Shown: positions 26,273 through 35,019 of the stretch, one piece after another
Position numbering within the stretch: the stretch's first letter is position 1
How the letters are laid out: every line of letters starts with the position of its first letter
From: Mesorhizobium sophorae
Lineage (GTDB): Bacteria > Pseudomonadota > Alphaproteobacteria > Rhizobiales > Rhizobiaceae
Length of the DNA: 64,000 nt
Direction of reading: 5' to 3'
Assembly (NCBI RefSeq): GCF_002270415.1
Contig: NZ_NNRI01000012.1
Span: 62,001-126,000 of the forward strand
Notes under the pieces: model-generated
The model's database searches: none
Told to the model about the DNA's origin: nothing
What the model saw: the letters and a program-made list of their open reading frames with translations, nothing else
Position numbers and translations under genes: made by a program

Positions 26273-27460
26273 TCAGGAAATCACCCCGAGTTCGCGCCCG
26301 ACGACGCCGAACGCCTCCACTGCGCGGTCGATGTCGGCGCTGGAATGCGCCGCCGACATCTGCGTGCGGATGCGCGCCTGGCCCTTCGGCACCACCGGGA
26401 AGGAAAAGCCGATGACATAGATTCCGCGCTTCAGCATGCGCGCCGCCATCTCCTGCGCCAGCGTCGCGTCGCCCAGCATCACCGGAATGATCGGATGATC
26501 GGCCCCGGCCAGCGTGAAGCCGAGCTTGCCCATCTGCGACCTGAACCGTGCCGCATTGGCATATAGGCGTTCGCGCAAGGCGTCGCCATTGCGGATCAGG
26601 TCGAACACCTTGATCGAGGCGCCGGCGATCGCCGGCATCAGCGTGTTGGAAAAGAGATAGGGCCGCGAGCGCTGGCGCAGCCAGTCGACCACTTGGCTTT
26701 TGCCCGATGTGTAACCGCCGGATGCACCGCCGAGCGCCTTGCCGAGCGTGCCGGTGATGATGTCGACCCTGCCCTCGACGCCGCAATGCTCGGCCGAGCC
26801 GCGGCCATTCTGGCCGACGAAGCCGACCGCATGGCTGTCATCGACCATCACCATGGCATCGTATTTGTCGGCGAGGTCGCAGACACCCCTTAGATTGGCG
26901 ATGATGCCATCCATGGAAAACACACCGTCGGTGGCGATCAGCCGGAAGCGGCAATCCTTCGCCTCCTTCAGCCGCGCTTCGAGGTCGGCCATGTCGTTGT
27001 TGGCGTAGCGGAAGCGTTTTGCCTTCGACAGCCGCACGCCGTCGATGATCGAGGCGTGGTTCAGCGCATCGGAAATGATCGCATCGTTCTCGCCGAGGAG
27101 TGTCTCGAACAGGCCGCCATTGGCGTCGAAGCAGGAGCCGTAGAGGATGGTGTCCTCCAGGCCGAGGAAGGATGAAATCGTCGCCTCGAGCTGCTTGTGC
27201 TCTTCCTGCGTGCCGCAGATGAAGCGCACCGAGGCCATGCCGTAGCCATAGCGGTCGAGCGCCTGGCTGGCCGCCGCACGCAGGTCGGCGCTGTCGGCGA
27301 GGCCGAGATAGTTGTTGGCGCAGAAATTAAGCACCTTCTGACCGCCGACCTCGATCTGTGCCGACTGGGTCGAAGAGATCACCCGCTCGGATTTATAGAG
27401 GCCGGCCGACTTAAGCCCCGCGAGTTCGCTGTCGATGTGAGAGAGAAATGCTGCAGTCAT
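26273..27460 (-). CDS. kbl: 2-amino-3-ketobutyrate CoA ligase (glycine C-acetyltransferase)
   Basis: Splits 2-amino-3-ketobutyrate with CoA into glycine and acetyl-CoA. 395-residue alpha-oxoamine synthase. The PLP lysine is Lys241 (GTLGKALGG), with Asp207 in VDDSHAVGF and the substrate-site NNYLGL near 49-54. A GAGG ribosome site precedes the ATG at 27460. First gene of the kbl-tdh operon. AKB is unstable, which explains why the two enzymes are coupled. Confidence 0.97.
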   Translation of the reverse strand: MTAAFLSHIDSELAGLKSAGLYKSERVISSTQSAQIEVGGQKVLNFCANNYLGLADSADLRAAASQALDRYGYGMASVRFICGTQEEHKQLEATISSFLGLEDTILYGSCFDANGGLFETLLGENDAIISDALNHASIIDGVRLSKAKRFRYANNDMADLEARLKEAKDCRFRLIATDGVFSMDGIIANLRGVCDLADKYDAMVMVDDSHAVGFVGQNGRGSAEHCGVEGRVDIITGTLGKALGGASGGYTSGKSQVVDWLRQRSRPYLFSNTLMPAIAGASIKVFDLIRNGDALRERLYANAARFRSQMGKLGFTLAGADHPIIPVMLGDATLAQEMAARMLKRGIYVIGFSFPVVPKGQARIRTQMSAAHSSADIDRAVEAFGVVGRELGVIS

Positions 27461-27770
27461 GATAGGGCCTCGTTTGATGTGGGCCGACTGTCGTCCGGCC
27501 CGCTCGAAAAATCCATCGCAAAAACGACCGGATCGGTGGGCATGCGGCCCCGATATGCATCTTCATGCGGCCGCGGAAGCGACGTCACGACAACAGTGCT
27601 GGCCGACGACCTCTCAAATGCCGACACAGCGCGAAACCAGCCGATAACCATTTCGCGATCTTTAAGCGTTTCCCCCTCGCCGTTCGGCTGTCGATTTCCA
27701 GACCTGTTAACGTTTGCAAGCCAATGGTCCTCGCAACAAGAATCCGTTGGCGAGAGGGCCGCCCCACAAC
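27461..27770. other. 310-bp gap between divergent kbl and the GGDEF-EAL gene
   Basis: No gene, tRNA or repeat was recognised. The stretch should hold the kbl promoter (near its left end, minus strand) and the promoter of the GGDEF-EAL gene. No clear -35/-10 pair or operator dyad could be singled out. A TTG at 27714 is an alternative in-frame start for the downstream gene. Confidence 0.5.
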
Positions 27771-29840
27771 ATGTCGCAGCAGCCGGTGCAAACCGTTTCA
27801 GGCAAGCTCATACTGCTGATCAAGGCTGGCTACTGGCTGGCCCTGCTGATCATCGCCGCCATGGTGATAGCCTCCTTCATCCTGCTGCAGCAGATGATGG
27901 CCACCCAGCAGCACAACAACACCTTGCTCGACATCGTAAGCACGCAAAAGACGCTGTCGCAGCGCATCGTCTTCCTTGCCGGCGCAACGAGTTCTGGTTC
28001 GCGTGACAAGCAGCCGGCGCTGGTCAGCGCTCTCAAGCAGGCGACGGCGGAGTTCGAGACGAACTACGATCTGCTGCTCGAGCAGACCAACGCCGACCCG
28101 ATGTCCCCTGCCCGATTGGACCCGAAATCGACCGAGAGCGTGCTGTTCGCCAAGCCGTTCCATCTTGATTATTTCTCGGTAGGCCTCGTCGCCAATGGCA
28201 AGCGGCTGATCTCATCCTTTGAATCCCAGCTGACGGGCGCCAGTGACGGCTACAAGGGCAGCGGCGAGCGCGTCAATCTCGATGCCTCTGTCGCCAACGC
28301 GACCTTGTCGGGCTACGCAGCGCTTGGCCAGCGCATTAGCGCCGATGCCGACGAGCGCGCCGAGAAGCTGCTCGCGCTTCACCGCACGCTGTTCTACGCC
28401 ACCCTCGGCGTGATCGTGCTGGTGGCGCTCTTCATCTTCCGGCCGATGTCGAACGCCATCCTGCGCAAGACGCATGAGCTGATCGACGCACGCAATTCCA
28501 TGGCCTTCATCGCGGTGCACGACGGCCTCACCGGCCTGCACAACCGCACGTTCCTGACCGATCATTTCGATACGCTGATCAAGGGCTCGCAACGGCGTCG
28601 TGAGCGGCTTGCCGTCGTCCAGCTCGACCTCGACCGGTTCAAGCAGATCAACGATACACTCGGCCACGCCGCCGGCGACTATGTGCTGGTCGTCACGGCG
28701 CAGCGCATGCGCGATTCCTGCCGGGCATCGGACCTGTGCGTACGCCTGGGCGGCGACGAGTTCGTCATGATCCTCGGCGGCGCCGGCGGCACCGAAGACA
28801 TCAACATGCTGGCGCGGCGTATCCTGGCCCACATCAACGAGCCGATCATCTTTCAGGGCACGACCATTCTTCCGGGCGCCAGCGCCGGCATCGCCGTCTA
28901 CCCGGTCGACGCCGACAATGCGCAGGACCTGCTGGTCCACGCCGATCTGGCACTCTACTCTGCCAAGAAACTAGGAGGCAGCAACTTCTCGTTCTTCTCC
29001 GAAGAGTTGCGCCGGGAGCTCGACTATCGCAAGCAGCTCGAGCACGACATCAAGATCGCCATCGCGGACCGGGCGTTCCAGGTCTATTTCCAGCCGCAGG
29101 TCTCGTTGACCGACGGCACGATCAGCGGCATCGAGGCGCTGGTGCGCTGGAACCATGCCGAGCGCGGCATGATCTCGCCCGGCGAATTCATTCCGGTCGC
29201 CGAGAAATGCGGCTTCATGCCGGAGATCGGCCGCATCGTCATCAGCAAGGCGATCAATGGAGCCGCCGAATGGAACCGCGCCGGCATTGCCTTTGGGCGG
29301 CTTGCCGTCAATGTTTCAGGCACCGAACTGCGCGAGCACGACTTCGATGCGTTCCTGTTCGAGACGCTGGAGAAGGCTGGGCTGCCGCCGCAGAAACTGT
29401 CGCTGGAAATCGTCGAGTCCGTCATTCTCGATGACGAGAAGACCGGTATCGCCGCCAAGCTGCGCCATATCAGGGCAGCCGGCGTCCATCTCGAACTCGA
29501 TGATTTCGGCACCGGCTATGCATCGCTCAGCCATGTCAATCCCAACGAGATCGACCGGCTGAAGATCGACCGCCGCTTCGTCCAGAACATCCATGAGAAT
29601 GGCGACAACTCGAAGATCGTGCGCGCCATCACCGAGCTGGCGCGTGGCCTTGGCATCTCGATCGTTGCCGAAGGTGCAGAAACCGAGGCCGAGCTCGATT
29701 CGCTGATGGCAATCGGCTGCGACCAGGTGCAGGGCTATTCCATCGCCTTCCCGATGCCGCACGACAAGGCGCTGGAATGGCTGACGGCCCGCATGCCGAA
29801 GAAGGCCAGGCTGACGGTGCTGCAGGGAAGCCTGGCGTAG
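27771..29840 (+). CDS. membrane-bound GGDEF-EAL cyclic di-GMP protein with PilJ-like sensor
   Basis: 689-residue inner-membrane signalling protein. A first membrane helix (about 15-40) leads into a periplasmic region with TQKTLSQRIVFLA, which resembles the PilJ/NarX-type sensor helix. A second helix lies near 208-226. The GGDEF domain follows (RLGGDEF near 326, intact), then an EAL domain (EALVRW near 454, DDFGTGYASL, KIDRRFV, VAEGAET, all key acids present). Both synthase and phosphodiesterase activity are possible. The ATG at 27771 is chosen; a TTG at 27714 would add 19 residues. Monocistronic. Confidence 0.9.
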   Translation: MSQQPVQTVSGKLILLIKAGYWLALLIIAAMVIASFILLQQMMATQQHNNTLLDIVSTQKTLSQRIVFLAGATSSGSRDKQPALVSALKQATAEFETNYDLLLEQTNADPMSPARLDPKSTESVLFAKPFHLDYFSVGLVANGKRLISSFESQLTGASDGYKGSGERVNLDASVANATLSGYAALGQRISADADERAEKLLALHRTLFYATLGVIVLVALFIFRPMSNAILRKTHELIDARNSMAFIAVHDGLTGLHNRTFLTDHFDTLIKGSQRRRERLAVVQLDLDRFKQINDTLGHAAGDYVLVVTAQRMRDSCRASDLCVRLGGDEFVMILGGAGGTEDINMLARRILAHINEPIIFQGTTILPGASAGIAVYPVDADNAQDLLVHADLALYSAKKLGGSNFSFFSEELRRELDYRKQLEHDIKIAIADRAFQVYFQPQVSLTDGTISGIEALVRWNHAERGMISPGEFIPVAEKCGFMPEIGRIVISKAINGAAEWNRAGIAFGRLAVNVSGTELREHDFDAFLFETLEKAGLPPQKLSLEIVESVILDDEKTGIAAKLRHIRAAGVHLELDDFGTGYASLSHVNPNEIDRLKIDRRFVQNIHENGDNSKIVRAITELARGLGISIVAEGAETEAELDSLMAIGCDQVQGYSIAFPMPHDKALEWLTARMPKKARLTVLQGSLA

Positions 29841-29906
29841 GCGCTGCACAAAGCGCGTCAGCGCTCGAGCGGAGACATCCGACGCGCTTTGTCTCTCTGT
29901 TTTCTC

Positions 29907-29949
29907 CATGTCGTTGCCCCAAAACCGCTGCGCACTTTTGGGCGACATG
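29907..29949. repeat. dispersed hairpin repeat, copy 1
   Basis: Nested inverted repeat: outer arms CATGTCG / CGACATG, inner arms CCCAAAA / TTTTGGG, and an 11-base loop. The same structure recurs at 63821-63861, and shorter relatives lie at 31892-31916 and 22235-22255. It sits between the GGDEF-EAL gene and the downstream deacetylase, where it could act as a terminator. Confidence 0.75.
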
Positions 29950-30018
29950 CACCGCACGCCTTGACAAGCCGTTGTGGACATGGCGGCCTGTCGTCATCGC
30001 AACCTGATAGTGCGGGTG

Positions 30019-30759
30019 ATGACACCGTTTCGGATTGTCCTGGCGGCACTGTTGGTTTTTGCGTTCCCCGCCCATGGGGCGGATCGCACAATCTATCTCA
30101 CCTTTGACGATGGCCCGCTGAACGGCACCAGCAACATCCTCGACGTGCTGGAAGCCGAACAGGTTCCGGCGACCATGTTCATGGTCGGCATGCATGCGCA
30201 AGCGAGCGCCGCCAACAGGGCACTCGTCCAGCGCGCCAAACAGCTTCCGCTGGTTACGCTCGGCAACCACAGCTACAGCCACGCCAACAACCGCTACCAG
30301 CATTACTACGCCGACACCGAAGGCGTCGTCGCCGACATGATGCGGGCAAACGCGGTGCTCGGCTTGAAGCCGGTGGTGCACGCGCGGCTGCCGGGGCGCG
30401 ACGTGTTCAGGCTGCCCTCGATGTCGAAGAACGACACTTCGCTTGGCCTGGCCCAGGAAGGCCGCGAGGAGCCCGACTATGAGTTTGTCGCGGCCTCAGG
30501 CTTTTATCTCTACGGCTGGGACCATGAATGGGTGCACAAGGACAGCGGCGAGCCGGTGCAGAGCGTCGACCATCTGGTCAGCGAGATCGATCACCTGTTC
30601 GGCTACGGCCGCTTCGTGAGGCCGCACAAGCTGATCCTGCTGATGCATGACGAGATGTTCCAGGACAGTTTCGACGGCAAGACCAAGCTGACCAACCTGA
30701 TCACCGCACTGAAGCTGCGCCGCTACACCTTTGGCGCAATCCAGAGCTACGACGACTGA
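30019..30759 (+). CDS. secreted NodB-type polysaccharide deacetylase
   Basis: 246-residue carbohydrate esterase 4 protein with a signal peptide (MTPFRIVLAALLVFAFPAHG, cut near residue 21). NodB-homology motifs: TFDDGP near 29-34 with the catalytic aspartates, GNHSYSH near 82-88 with the metal histidines, an RxPGRD-like ARLPGRD near 118, and the closing LLMHDE. The metal triad Asp-His-His looks intact. The substrate is not readable from sequence; an exopolysaccharide or peptidoglycan amino sugar is likely. The ATG at 30019 places the signal peptide correctly. Confidence 0.9.
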   Translation: MTPFRIVLAALLVFAFPAHGADRTIYLTFDDGPLNGTSNILDVLEAEQVPATMFMVGMHAQASAANRALVQRAKQLPLVTLGNHSYSHANNRYQHYYADTEGVVADMMRANAVLGLKPVVHARLPGRDVFRLPSMSKNDTSLGLAQEGREEPDYEFVAASGFYLYGWDHEWVHKDSGEPVQSVDHLVSEIDHLFGYGRFVRPHKLILLMHDEMFQDSFDGKTKLTNLITALKLRRYTFGAIQSYDD

Positions 30760-30766
30760 GCCTGCC

Positions 30767-31198
30767 CTAGCTTTCCACATTGGCCCGCAAGGCCGCCAGC
30801 ACCTGTGCGAACTCCGCCAGCCGCTCGTCGGACAACCCCACCCGCAGCCGCTTGTCGAAAACAAGCGCTGCCTTGCGCAATGTCTCGAACATCGCTTCTC
30901 CGGCATCGGTCAGTTCGACCAGGTGAACCCGGCGGTTGACGGGATCGCGGCGGCGCGTCAGCAGGCCCTGCGTCTCCATCGCGTTGAGATGGTGTGTCAG
31001 CGTCGCGCCCTGGATGCCGATCATGCCGGCAAGCTCGCGCTGGTTGGCAAGCTTGCTCGACTTGACCGACAGCAGAGTGAGCCAGACAGGCAGCGTGCCG
31101 CCAGCCTCGACCAGGGCAGCGTCAAAAGCCTGGGCAACCAGCTTGGCGGTACGGCCGAGATTCATGCCGACTGGCGGGCGTTCAAAGGGCGTCATCAC
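30767..31198 (-). CDS. MarR family transcriptional regulator
   Basis: 143 residues with a winged-helix domain (about 35-105: LANQRELAGMIGIQGATLTHHLNAMETQGLL, then RDPVNRRVHLVELT). Divergent from a small membrane protein gene at 31311. The gap between them holds a perfect palindrome over a promoter, so it probably represses that gene and itself. It converges on the deacetylase gene with only 7 bp between stops. Ligand unknown. Confidence 0.88.
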   Translation of the reverse strand: MMTPFERPPVGMNLGRTAKLVAQAFDAALVEAGGTLPVWLTLLSVKSSKLANQRELAGMIGIQGATLTHHLNAMETQGLLTRRRDPVNRRVHLVELTDAGEAMFETLRKAALVFDKRLRVGLSDERLAEFAQVLAALRANVES

Positions 31199-31248
31199 AA
31201 GACACTAGAACAAGGGAAAGGCCGATGGAACTGGCCGTGGTTTATACA

Positions 31249-31277
31249 TTGACACCTAACCGTTAGATATCTAACTA
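31249..31277 (+). promoter_or_regulatory. promoter overlapped by a MarR operator
   Basis: A -35 box TTGACA (31249-31254) and a -10-like TAACTA (31272-31277) are 17 bp apart. A perfect 14-bp palindrome GTTAGATATCTAAC (31262-31275) covers the spacer and -10. A second dyad CTAAC-C-GTTAG (31256-31266) overlaps it. This reads as a promoter for the 31311 gene shut by the divergent MarR protein. Confidence 0.7.
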
Positions 31278-31310
31278 TATCATTGACGCACGAAGGAGGA
31301 GAATCCGGTC

Positions 31311-31718
31311 ATGCAGTACGTCTACATCGTCGTTATCGGCCTTCACGTCATGGCGGGCGTATTCTGGGCAGGCACGACGATCACGCTGGCGCGCGATCCC
31401 GATATCCGTGCCGAGCGCTTCATCCAGCCGCAAATGGGTGCGGCCGGCATGGTTTTCCTGACCGGAGCGCTGCTCTGGTATTTCTTCCACGGCGCCTATT
31501 TCGGCTCGATGGAAATGGTGCTGGCGCTTGGCATCCTGACCGCTTTCGCCGCCGCCGGCGTGCTCGGCGCCATGGTCAGGGCGCCCAGCCGGCGGCTTGC
31601 CGGCGCAAATGCGGAAACCGAAACGCAACTGCGCGCCAGAATGGCGACGGGCGAGCGCATCGCCGCGCGGCTGCTGGTCGTCACCGTGCTCTGCATGGCC
31701 GTCGCCAGGATGGTCTGA
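31311..31718 (+). CDS. small membrane protein under MarR control
   Basis: 135-residue protein with about four hydrophobic segments (near 4-22, 42-60, 68-88 and 117-134) and a basic loop (VRAPSRRLAG). It has an excellent AAGGAGGAG ribosome site. Histidines in GLHVMAG and FFHGAYF could bind heme or metal, as in CopD-like or DUF2269-type membrane proteins, but I would not assign the family. It is the only target next to the divergent MarR gene, so it may be an exporter or a membrane redox protein. Confidence 0.75.
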   Translation: MQYVYIVVIGLHVMAGVFWAGTTITLARDPDIRAERFIQPQMGAAGMVFLTGALLWYFFHGAYFGSMEMVLALGILTAFAAAGVLGAMVRAPSRRLAGANAETETQLRARMATGERIAARLLVVTVLCMAVARMV

Positions 31719-31891
31719 GACGCAGCAACTAACAGAATCGTACGTTGTCTGGCGGCAAGCCAATGACGTGCGGGCGCGCGGCCTGACCGACGTACACGGG
31801 CTCTCGTACGCAGGGCCGACCGCGCGCCACCAACGATGCCGGGGCACTTTTCGGTCCGATGGTTCACATCCTATTTAATGATCGGATTCGT

Positions 31892-31916
31892 CCGAAAACC
31901 GCTGCGTCCTTTTCGG
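31892..31916. repeat. degenerate dispersed hairpin repeat
   Basis: CCGAAAA / TTTTCGG stem with an 11-base loop CCGCTGCGTCC, flanked by CGGA / TCCG. The loop and the A/T blocks match the repeat at 29907-29949, so this is a shortened relative. It lies 40 bp upstream of the queF start. Confidence 0.55.
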
Positions 31917-31956
31917 TCCGGTGCTAATGAGCGGCAAATTCGAAGGAATGTTGCCC

Positions 31957-32418
31957 ATGACCGTCACCAAGAACCTCACCCAGCTCGGCGCACACGTCGA
32001 GACGCCCCAGAGCCCCGATCAAGCGGTACTGGAGACCGTGCCGTTTACGCGCGGCGACGGCCCGCCGGCAATCGTGCGCTTCACCTGCCCGGAATTCACC
32101 TCGCTGTGCCCGGTCACCGGCCAGCCGGACTTCGCCCATATCGTCATCGACTACGCCCCCGATGCGCTGCTGGTGGAATCGAAGTCGCTGAAACTGTTCA
32201 TGACCTCATTTCGCAACCACGGCGCCTTCCATGAAGAATGCACCGTCATGATCGGCCGCCGCATCGTGGCGGCAACCAAGCCGCTGTGGCTGCGCATCGG
32301 CGGCTACTGGTTCCCGCGCGGCGGCATTCCGATCGACGTGTTCTGGCAGACCGGCGCGCCACCGGAAGGCGCCTGGTTGCCCGATACCGGAGTGGCGCCC
32401 TATCGCGGGCGCGGCTGA
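31957..32418 (+). CDS. queF: NADPH-dependent 7-cyano-7-deazaguanine reductase
   Basis: Reduces the nitrile of preQ0 to the amine of preQ1 in queuosine synthesis. 153-residue single-domain (YkvM-type) QueF of the tunnelling fold. Catalytic Cys51 (FTSLCPVTGQPDF), Asp58 and the His92-Glu93 pair (HGAFHEEC) are present, as is the VESKSLKLF NADPH-site motif. The ATG at 31957 is preferred because GAAGGA lies 9 bases upstream. No queC, queD or queE is in the window. Confidence 0.96.
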   Translation: MTVTKNLTQLGAHVETPQSPDQAVLETVPFTRGDGPPAIVRFTCPEFTSLCPVTGQPDFAHIVIDYAPDALLVESKSLKLFMTSFRNHGAFHEECTVMIGRRIVAATKPLWLRIGGYWFPRGGIPIDVFWQTGAPPEGAWLPDTGVAPYRGRG

Positions 32419-32528
32419 TGCATGTCACCCAAAATTGACGCCGGTTTTGAGGCAACGGCATATATAGGAACAAAGACTTAAGGCGCGTCGCCTGAATCCG
32501 TTTCAACAACGCGCTTTTGGTCTCCCGC

Positions 32529-33134
32529 TCATTCGCACTGATATTGGCTGAGCGCCCATTCGCCGGTCACCGACAACAGGTCCGATATCTTCCAGTCGCC
32601 GTCGACCTTGCTGAACTTCCATTCCAGCCGGTGCGGGTTGCCGGCGACAACGAAGGCGACAATGACCTTGGCCTTGTCGCCATTGATCGCTTCAAGCGTC
32701 TTCAGGCTCTTGTCGATCTCGGCTTTGTCATAGTTCGCGTTGTCGAGCGCCATGTTGGGGTCGAGGCATTCGCCCTGTCCGGATTTGCGCAAGGCGTCGC
32801 TCTTGTCGAGAACGGTTTTCGCCGGATCGATGAAATGGCTGCGCTGCGCCGGATCGAGTTCGAGCCCGACCTGATCGTAAAATGGCCGCACCACCGCCGT
32901 CGGCGATCCCGGCTGGACGGGGGCGGCGGGCTCGCTGGGCGGCCATGCCACGGGTGGCGTTGCGGGTTCCACCGCACCGCCGGGCGCATTTGCAGGTGGC
33001 GCTCCGATGTCGCCCGGGGCTGTGTCGGCCGGCGCGTTTGCCGGCGGCGCACCGAACAGCCCTTGCGCAGCGGCGGCGCTCAGACTCGCCAGCAGGCACA
33101 CAGCCGACAGTGCCAGGAACGGGCGACGGACCAT
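32529..33134 (-). CDS. secreted protein with Pro/Ala linker, paralogue of its upstream neighbour
   Basis: 201 residues. A signal peptide (cut near residue 22) leads into a low-complexity linker in which GAPPANAP occurs twice (about 28-55). A globular domain ends in KVDGDWKISDLLSVTGEW and a C-terminal cysteine. The domain matches the neighbour at 33139-33618, notably in the WKISD block, the FYxxxVxxExD-like start and the TxLDK/CxDPN region. Both look like DUF3828-type periplasmic proteins, a tentative assignment. Only 4 bp separate the two genes, so they form a duplicated operon. Function unknown. Confidence 0.75.
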   Translation of the reverse strand: MVRRPFLALSAVCLLASLSAAAAQGLFGAPPANAPADTAPGDIGAPPANAPGGAVEPATPPVAWPPSEPAAPVQPGSPTAVVRPFYDQVGLELDPAQRSHFIDPAKTVLDKSDALRKSGQGECLDPNMALDNANYDKAEIDKSLKTLEAINGDKAKVIVAFVVAGNPHRLEWKFSKVDGDWKISDLLSVTGEWALSQYQCE

Positions 33135-33138
33135 CGCC

Positions 33139-33618
33139 TCACTCCGGCGTCTGGCCGGCCACGCATTCCAGCGCGCTGAGCTTCCAGTCGCTGGTCTTGG
33201 AGGCAATGTCCGATATCTTCCACTTGCCGTCGATCTTCTTGAGCGACCAGACCATGTCACGCTTGGAGTCATCGCCTTCCGCAAAGAGGCTGAAGGAGGC
33301 TGTAACCTCGGCGGTGTCACCATCCAGCTTCTCGGACAGTTTCAGCGTTTTCGAGACAGTCTTCTGATCGAAGTCCTGTGCGTCCAGACCGGGATCGAAA
33401 TCGATGCAGGCGACCTCGTCAGGGTTCTTTTTCGTTGCCTGGTCGTTCAGGTTGAACAGGTTCGTCACCGGCTCGGTGAACCGATCCCGGTATTGCTCGT
33501 CAGCCTCGAATTTGACCGCCGGCACATAGAAGAACTTCACCGCATCGGACGCTGGTCCGGCGAAGGCAGCCGCGGGCAAGGCTATCGAAAGGGCGGCAAC
33601 GAGCACTGTCAGTCGCAT
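33139..33618 (-). CDS. secreted protein, DUF3828-like, paralogue of its downstream neighbour
   Basis: 159 residues with a signal peptide (MRLTVLVAALSIALPAAAFAG, cut near residue 21). The mature domain contains KFFYVPAVKFEAD, the acidic CIDFDPGLDAQDFD and the terminal KKIDGKWKISDIASKTSDWKL followed by a cysteine. It lacks the Pro-rich linker of the downstream copy. The two cysteines (ACIDFD and ALECV) may form a disulfide that is conserved between the paralogues. It is probably periplasmic; no enzyme motif seen. Confidence 0.75.
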   Translation of the reverse strand: MRLTVLVAALSIALPAAAFAGPASDAVKFFYVPAVKFEADEQYRDRFTEPVTNLFNLNDQATKKNPDEVACIDFDPGLDAQDFDQKTVSKTLKLSEKLDGDTAEVTASFSLFAEGDDSKRDMVWSLKKIDGKWKISDIASKTSDWKLSALECVAGQTPE

Positions 33619-33810
33619 GCAGGATCTCCGGCTTTTGATGGCTCGACGCTATCAATACCACACATCCTGCATATCGACTTTTTTGCGGCGATGAAGTCCT
33701 GGAGCGCCAGCCCCCAGGCGCCCCGCCAGACATTCTGGAGGCTCGCAAAAGCACTTCCGCGGCTGCCGACGATACCGGCAGATACAATCGCCGCGAACAT
33801 CACAGGATCC

Positions 33811-34920
33811 TCAGCCTCCGAAAGTCGCGACAGGTGCTTTGAGCCGGGAGCGCTCAGGCTTGACACCGAGCCCTGGCATCTGCGGGACCCTTATATGCCC
33901 GTTTTCTATGACGACGGGGTTTACCGGGTCGGTATGCCCTTCGATGTATTCCTGCGCGATCCAGGCGCCCTCGAAACGGCTCGGCTCGACGGTAGCGGCG
34001 AGGTGCACGCAGGCCGCGGCGATGACGTCCCCACCCCAGGCATCGTCGCAGCTGTGCGGGAGCGATCGTATCGCACACAGGTCGCGGACCGTGACCATCT
34101 TGGTGAGGCCACCAAGGCGGGTGACCTTCAATCCGAATCCGTCCGCGATACCTGAAGAAACTGCCCGCAGGACGGCATTCAAATCCTCGGTATTCTCATC
34201 GAGGTAGACCGGATGGGTCACGCGTCCCTTGAGACTGGCGACTTCCTCCATCGTGTTGCAAGGCTGTTCGAACACGAACGGGATTGCCTGGCAAAGCCGA
34301 TCGATGTGCAACGCCGCCGCGGCGGTGAGGCCACGATTGGCGTCGACGGCTATCCGGGCCTTGAAGCCAACCACTTCCCATACCTTGTGCACGGTGGCGA
34401 CGTCTTGCTCAAGATCCCGTCCGCCTATCTTGATCTGAAGTCGTGGGTATCCGGCCTTGACCTTGTCGACGGCAATACGCGCCGTCTCGTCCGGTGCACC
34501 GACAATAGTCGAGTAGTAAGACGGGACACGATCGGTGAGCGCCCCGCCCAGAAGTGTTGAAACCGGAACGCCCAGCCGCTGGCCGGCGAGGTCGAGGAGG
34601 GCTATGTCCAAGGCCGCCTTGGCATAGTTGTGACCGTTCAACCGCTCGTCCATTCGTTTCGCGAGGCGGCGCATGGAAGCAGTGTCCTCACCAACGAGTC
34701 CAGGCGCTATTTCGGCAATTGCCGCTCGCGCACCCAGGGCATGTTGGGGCTGATAAACAGGGCCGACCGGGCACGTCTCACCCCAGCCTGACAGTCCGTC
34801 CTCGGTGGTCACTTCAACGAGTGTGCTATCCAGATTCTGCACGGTATCGCTAGCCATCCGGTAGGCGCCGCCTTTGACAGGCAGAAGCACCTGATAGACT
34901 TTGATCGACTCGATGCGCAT
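33811..34920 (-). CDS. enolase-superfamily epimerase, 4-hydroxyproline betaine 2-epimerase (HpbD)-like
   Basis: 369-residue member of the mandelate racemase/muconate lactonising group. Catalytic lysines Lys164 (LQIKIGG) and Lys265 (GLKVTRLGG) flank metal ligands Asp193 (AVDANRG), Glu218 (FVFEQPCNT) and Asp241 (VYLDENTED). The specificity regions GETCPVGPVY and HSCDDAWGGD, including Trp295, look very like HpbD of Pelagibaca, which uses that tryptophan to hold the quaternary amine. Last gene of the minus-strand cluster with the corrinoid and MttB genes, which fits a betaine substrate. The start at 34920 is family-typical. N-succinylamino acid racemase or dipeptide epimerase is less likely. Confidence 0.88.
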   Translation of the reverse strand: MRIESIKVYQVLLPVKGGAYRMASDTVQNLDSTLVEVTTEDGLSGWGETCPVGPVYQPQHALGARAAIAEIAPGLVGEDTASMRRLAKRMDERLNGHNYAKAALDIALLDLAGQRLGVPVSTLLGGALTDRVPSYYSTIVGAPDETARIAVDKVKAGYPRLQIKIGGRDLEQDVATVHKVWEVVGFKARIAVDANRGLTAAAALHIDRLCQAIPFVFEQPCNTMEEVASLKGRVTHPVYLDENTEDLNAVLRAVSSGIADGFGLKVTRLGGLTKMVTVRDLCAIRSLPHSCDDAWGGDVIAAACVHLAATVEPSRFEGAWIAQEYIEGHTDPVNPVVIENGHIRVPQMPGLGVKPERSRLKAPVATFGG

Positions 34921-35019
34921 ACGGACCTCAGCCCCCTTCGTGCCAAGCGATTCTGGCCATCTTGCCATCCGGGTGCATGGCGGCGCTCTCGGTCACAAAC
35001 ATGGATCGAACTGCTGTGC

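Noticed and set aside
31719..31956. preQ1/preQ0 riboswitch upstream of queF
   Set aside because: The gap shows only the degenerate hairpin repeat. No pseudoknot with an A-rich tail of the preQ1 class was recognised.
33007..34155. Plus-strand open frame of 382 codons
   Set aside because: It runs antisense across the secreted paralogues and the HpbD-like gene, with no recognisable product.
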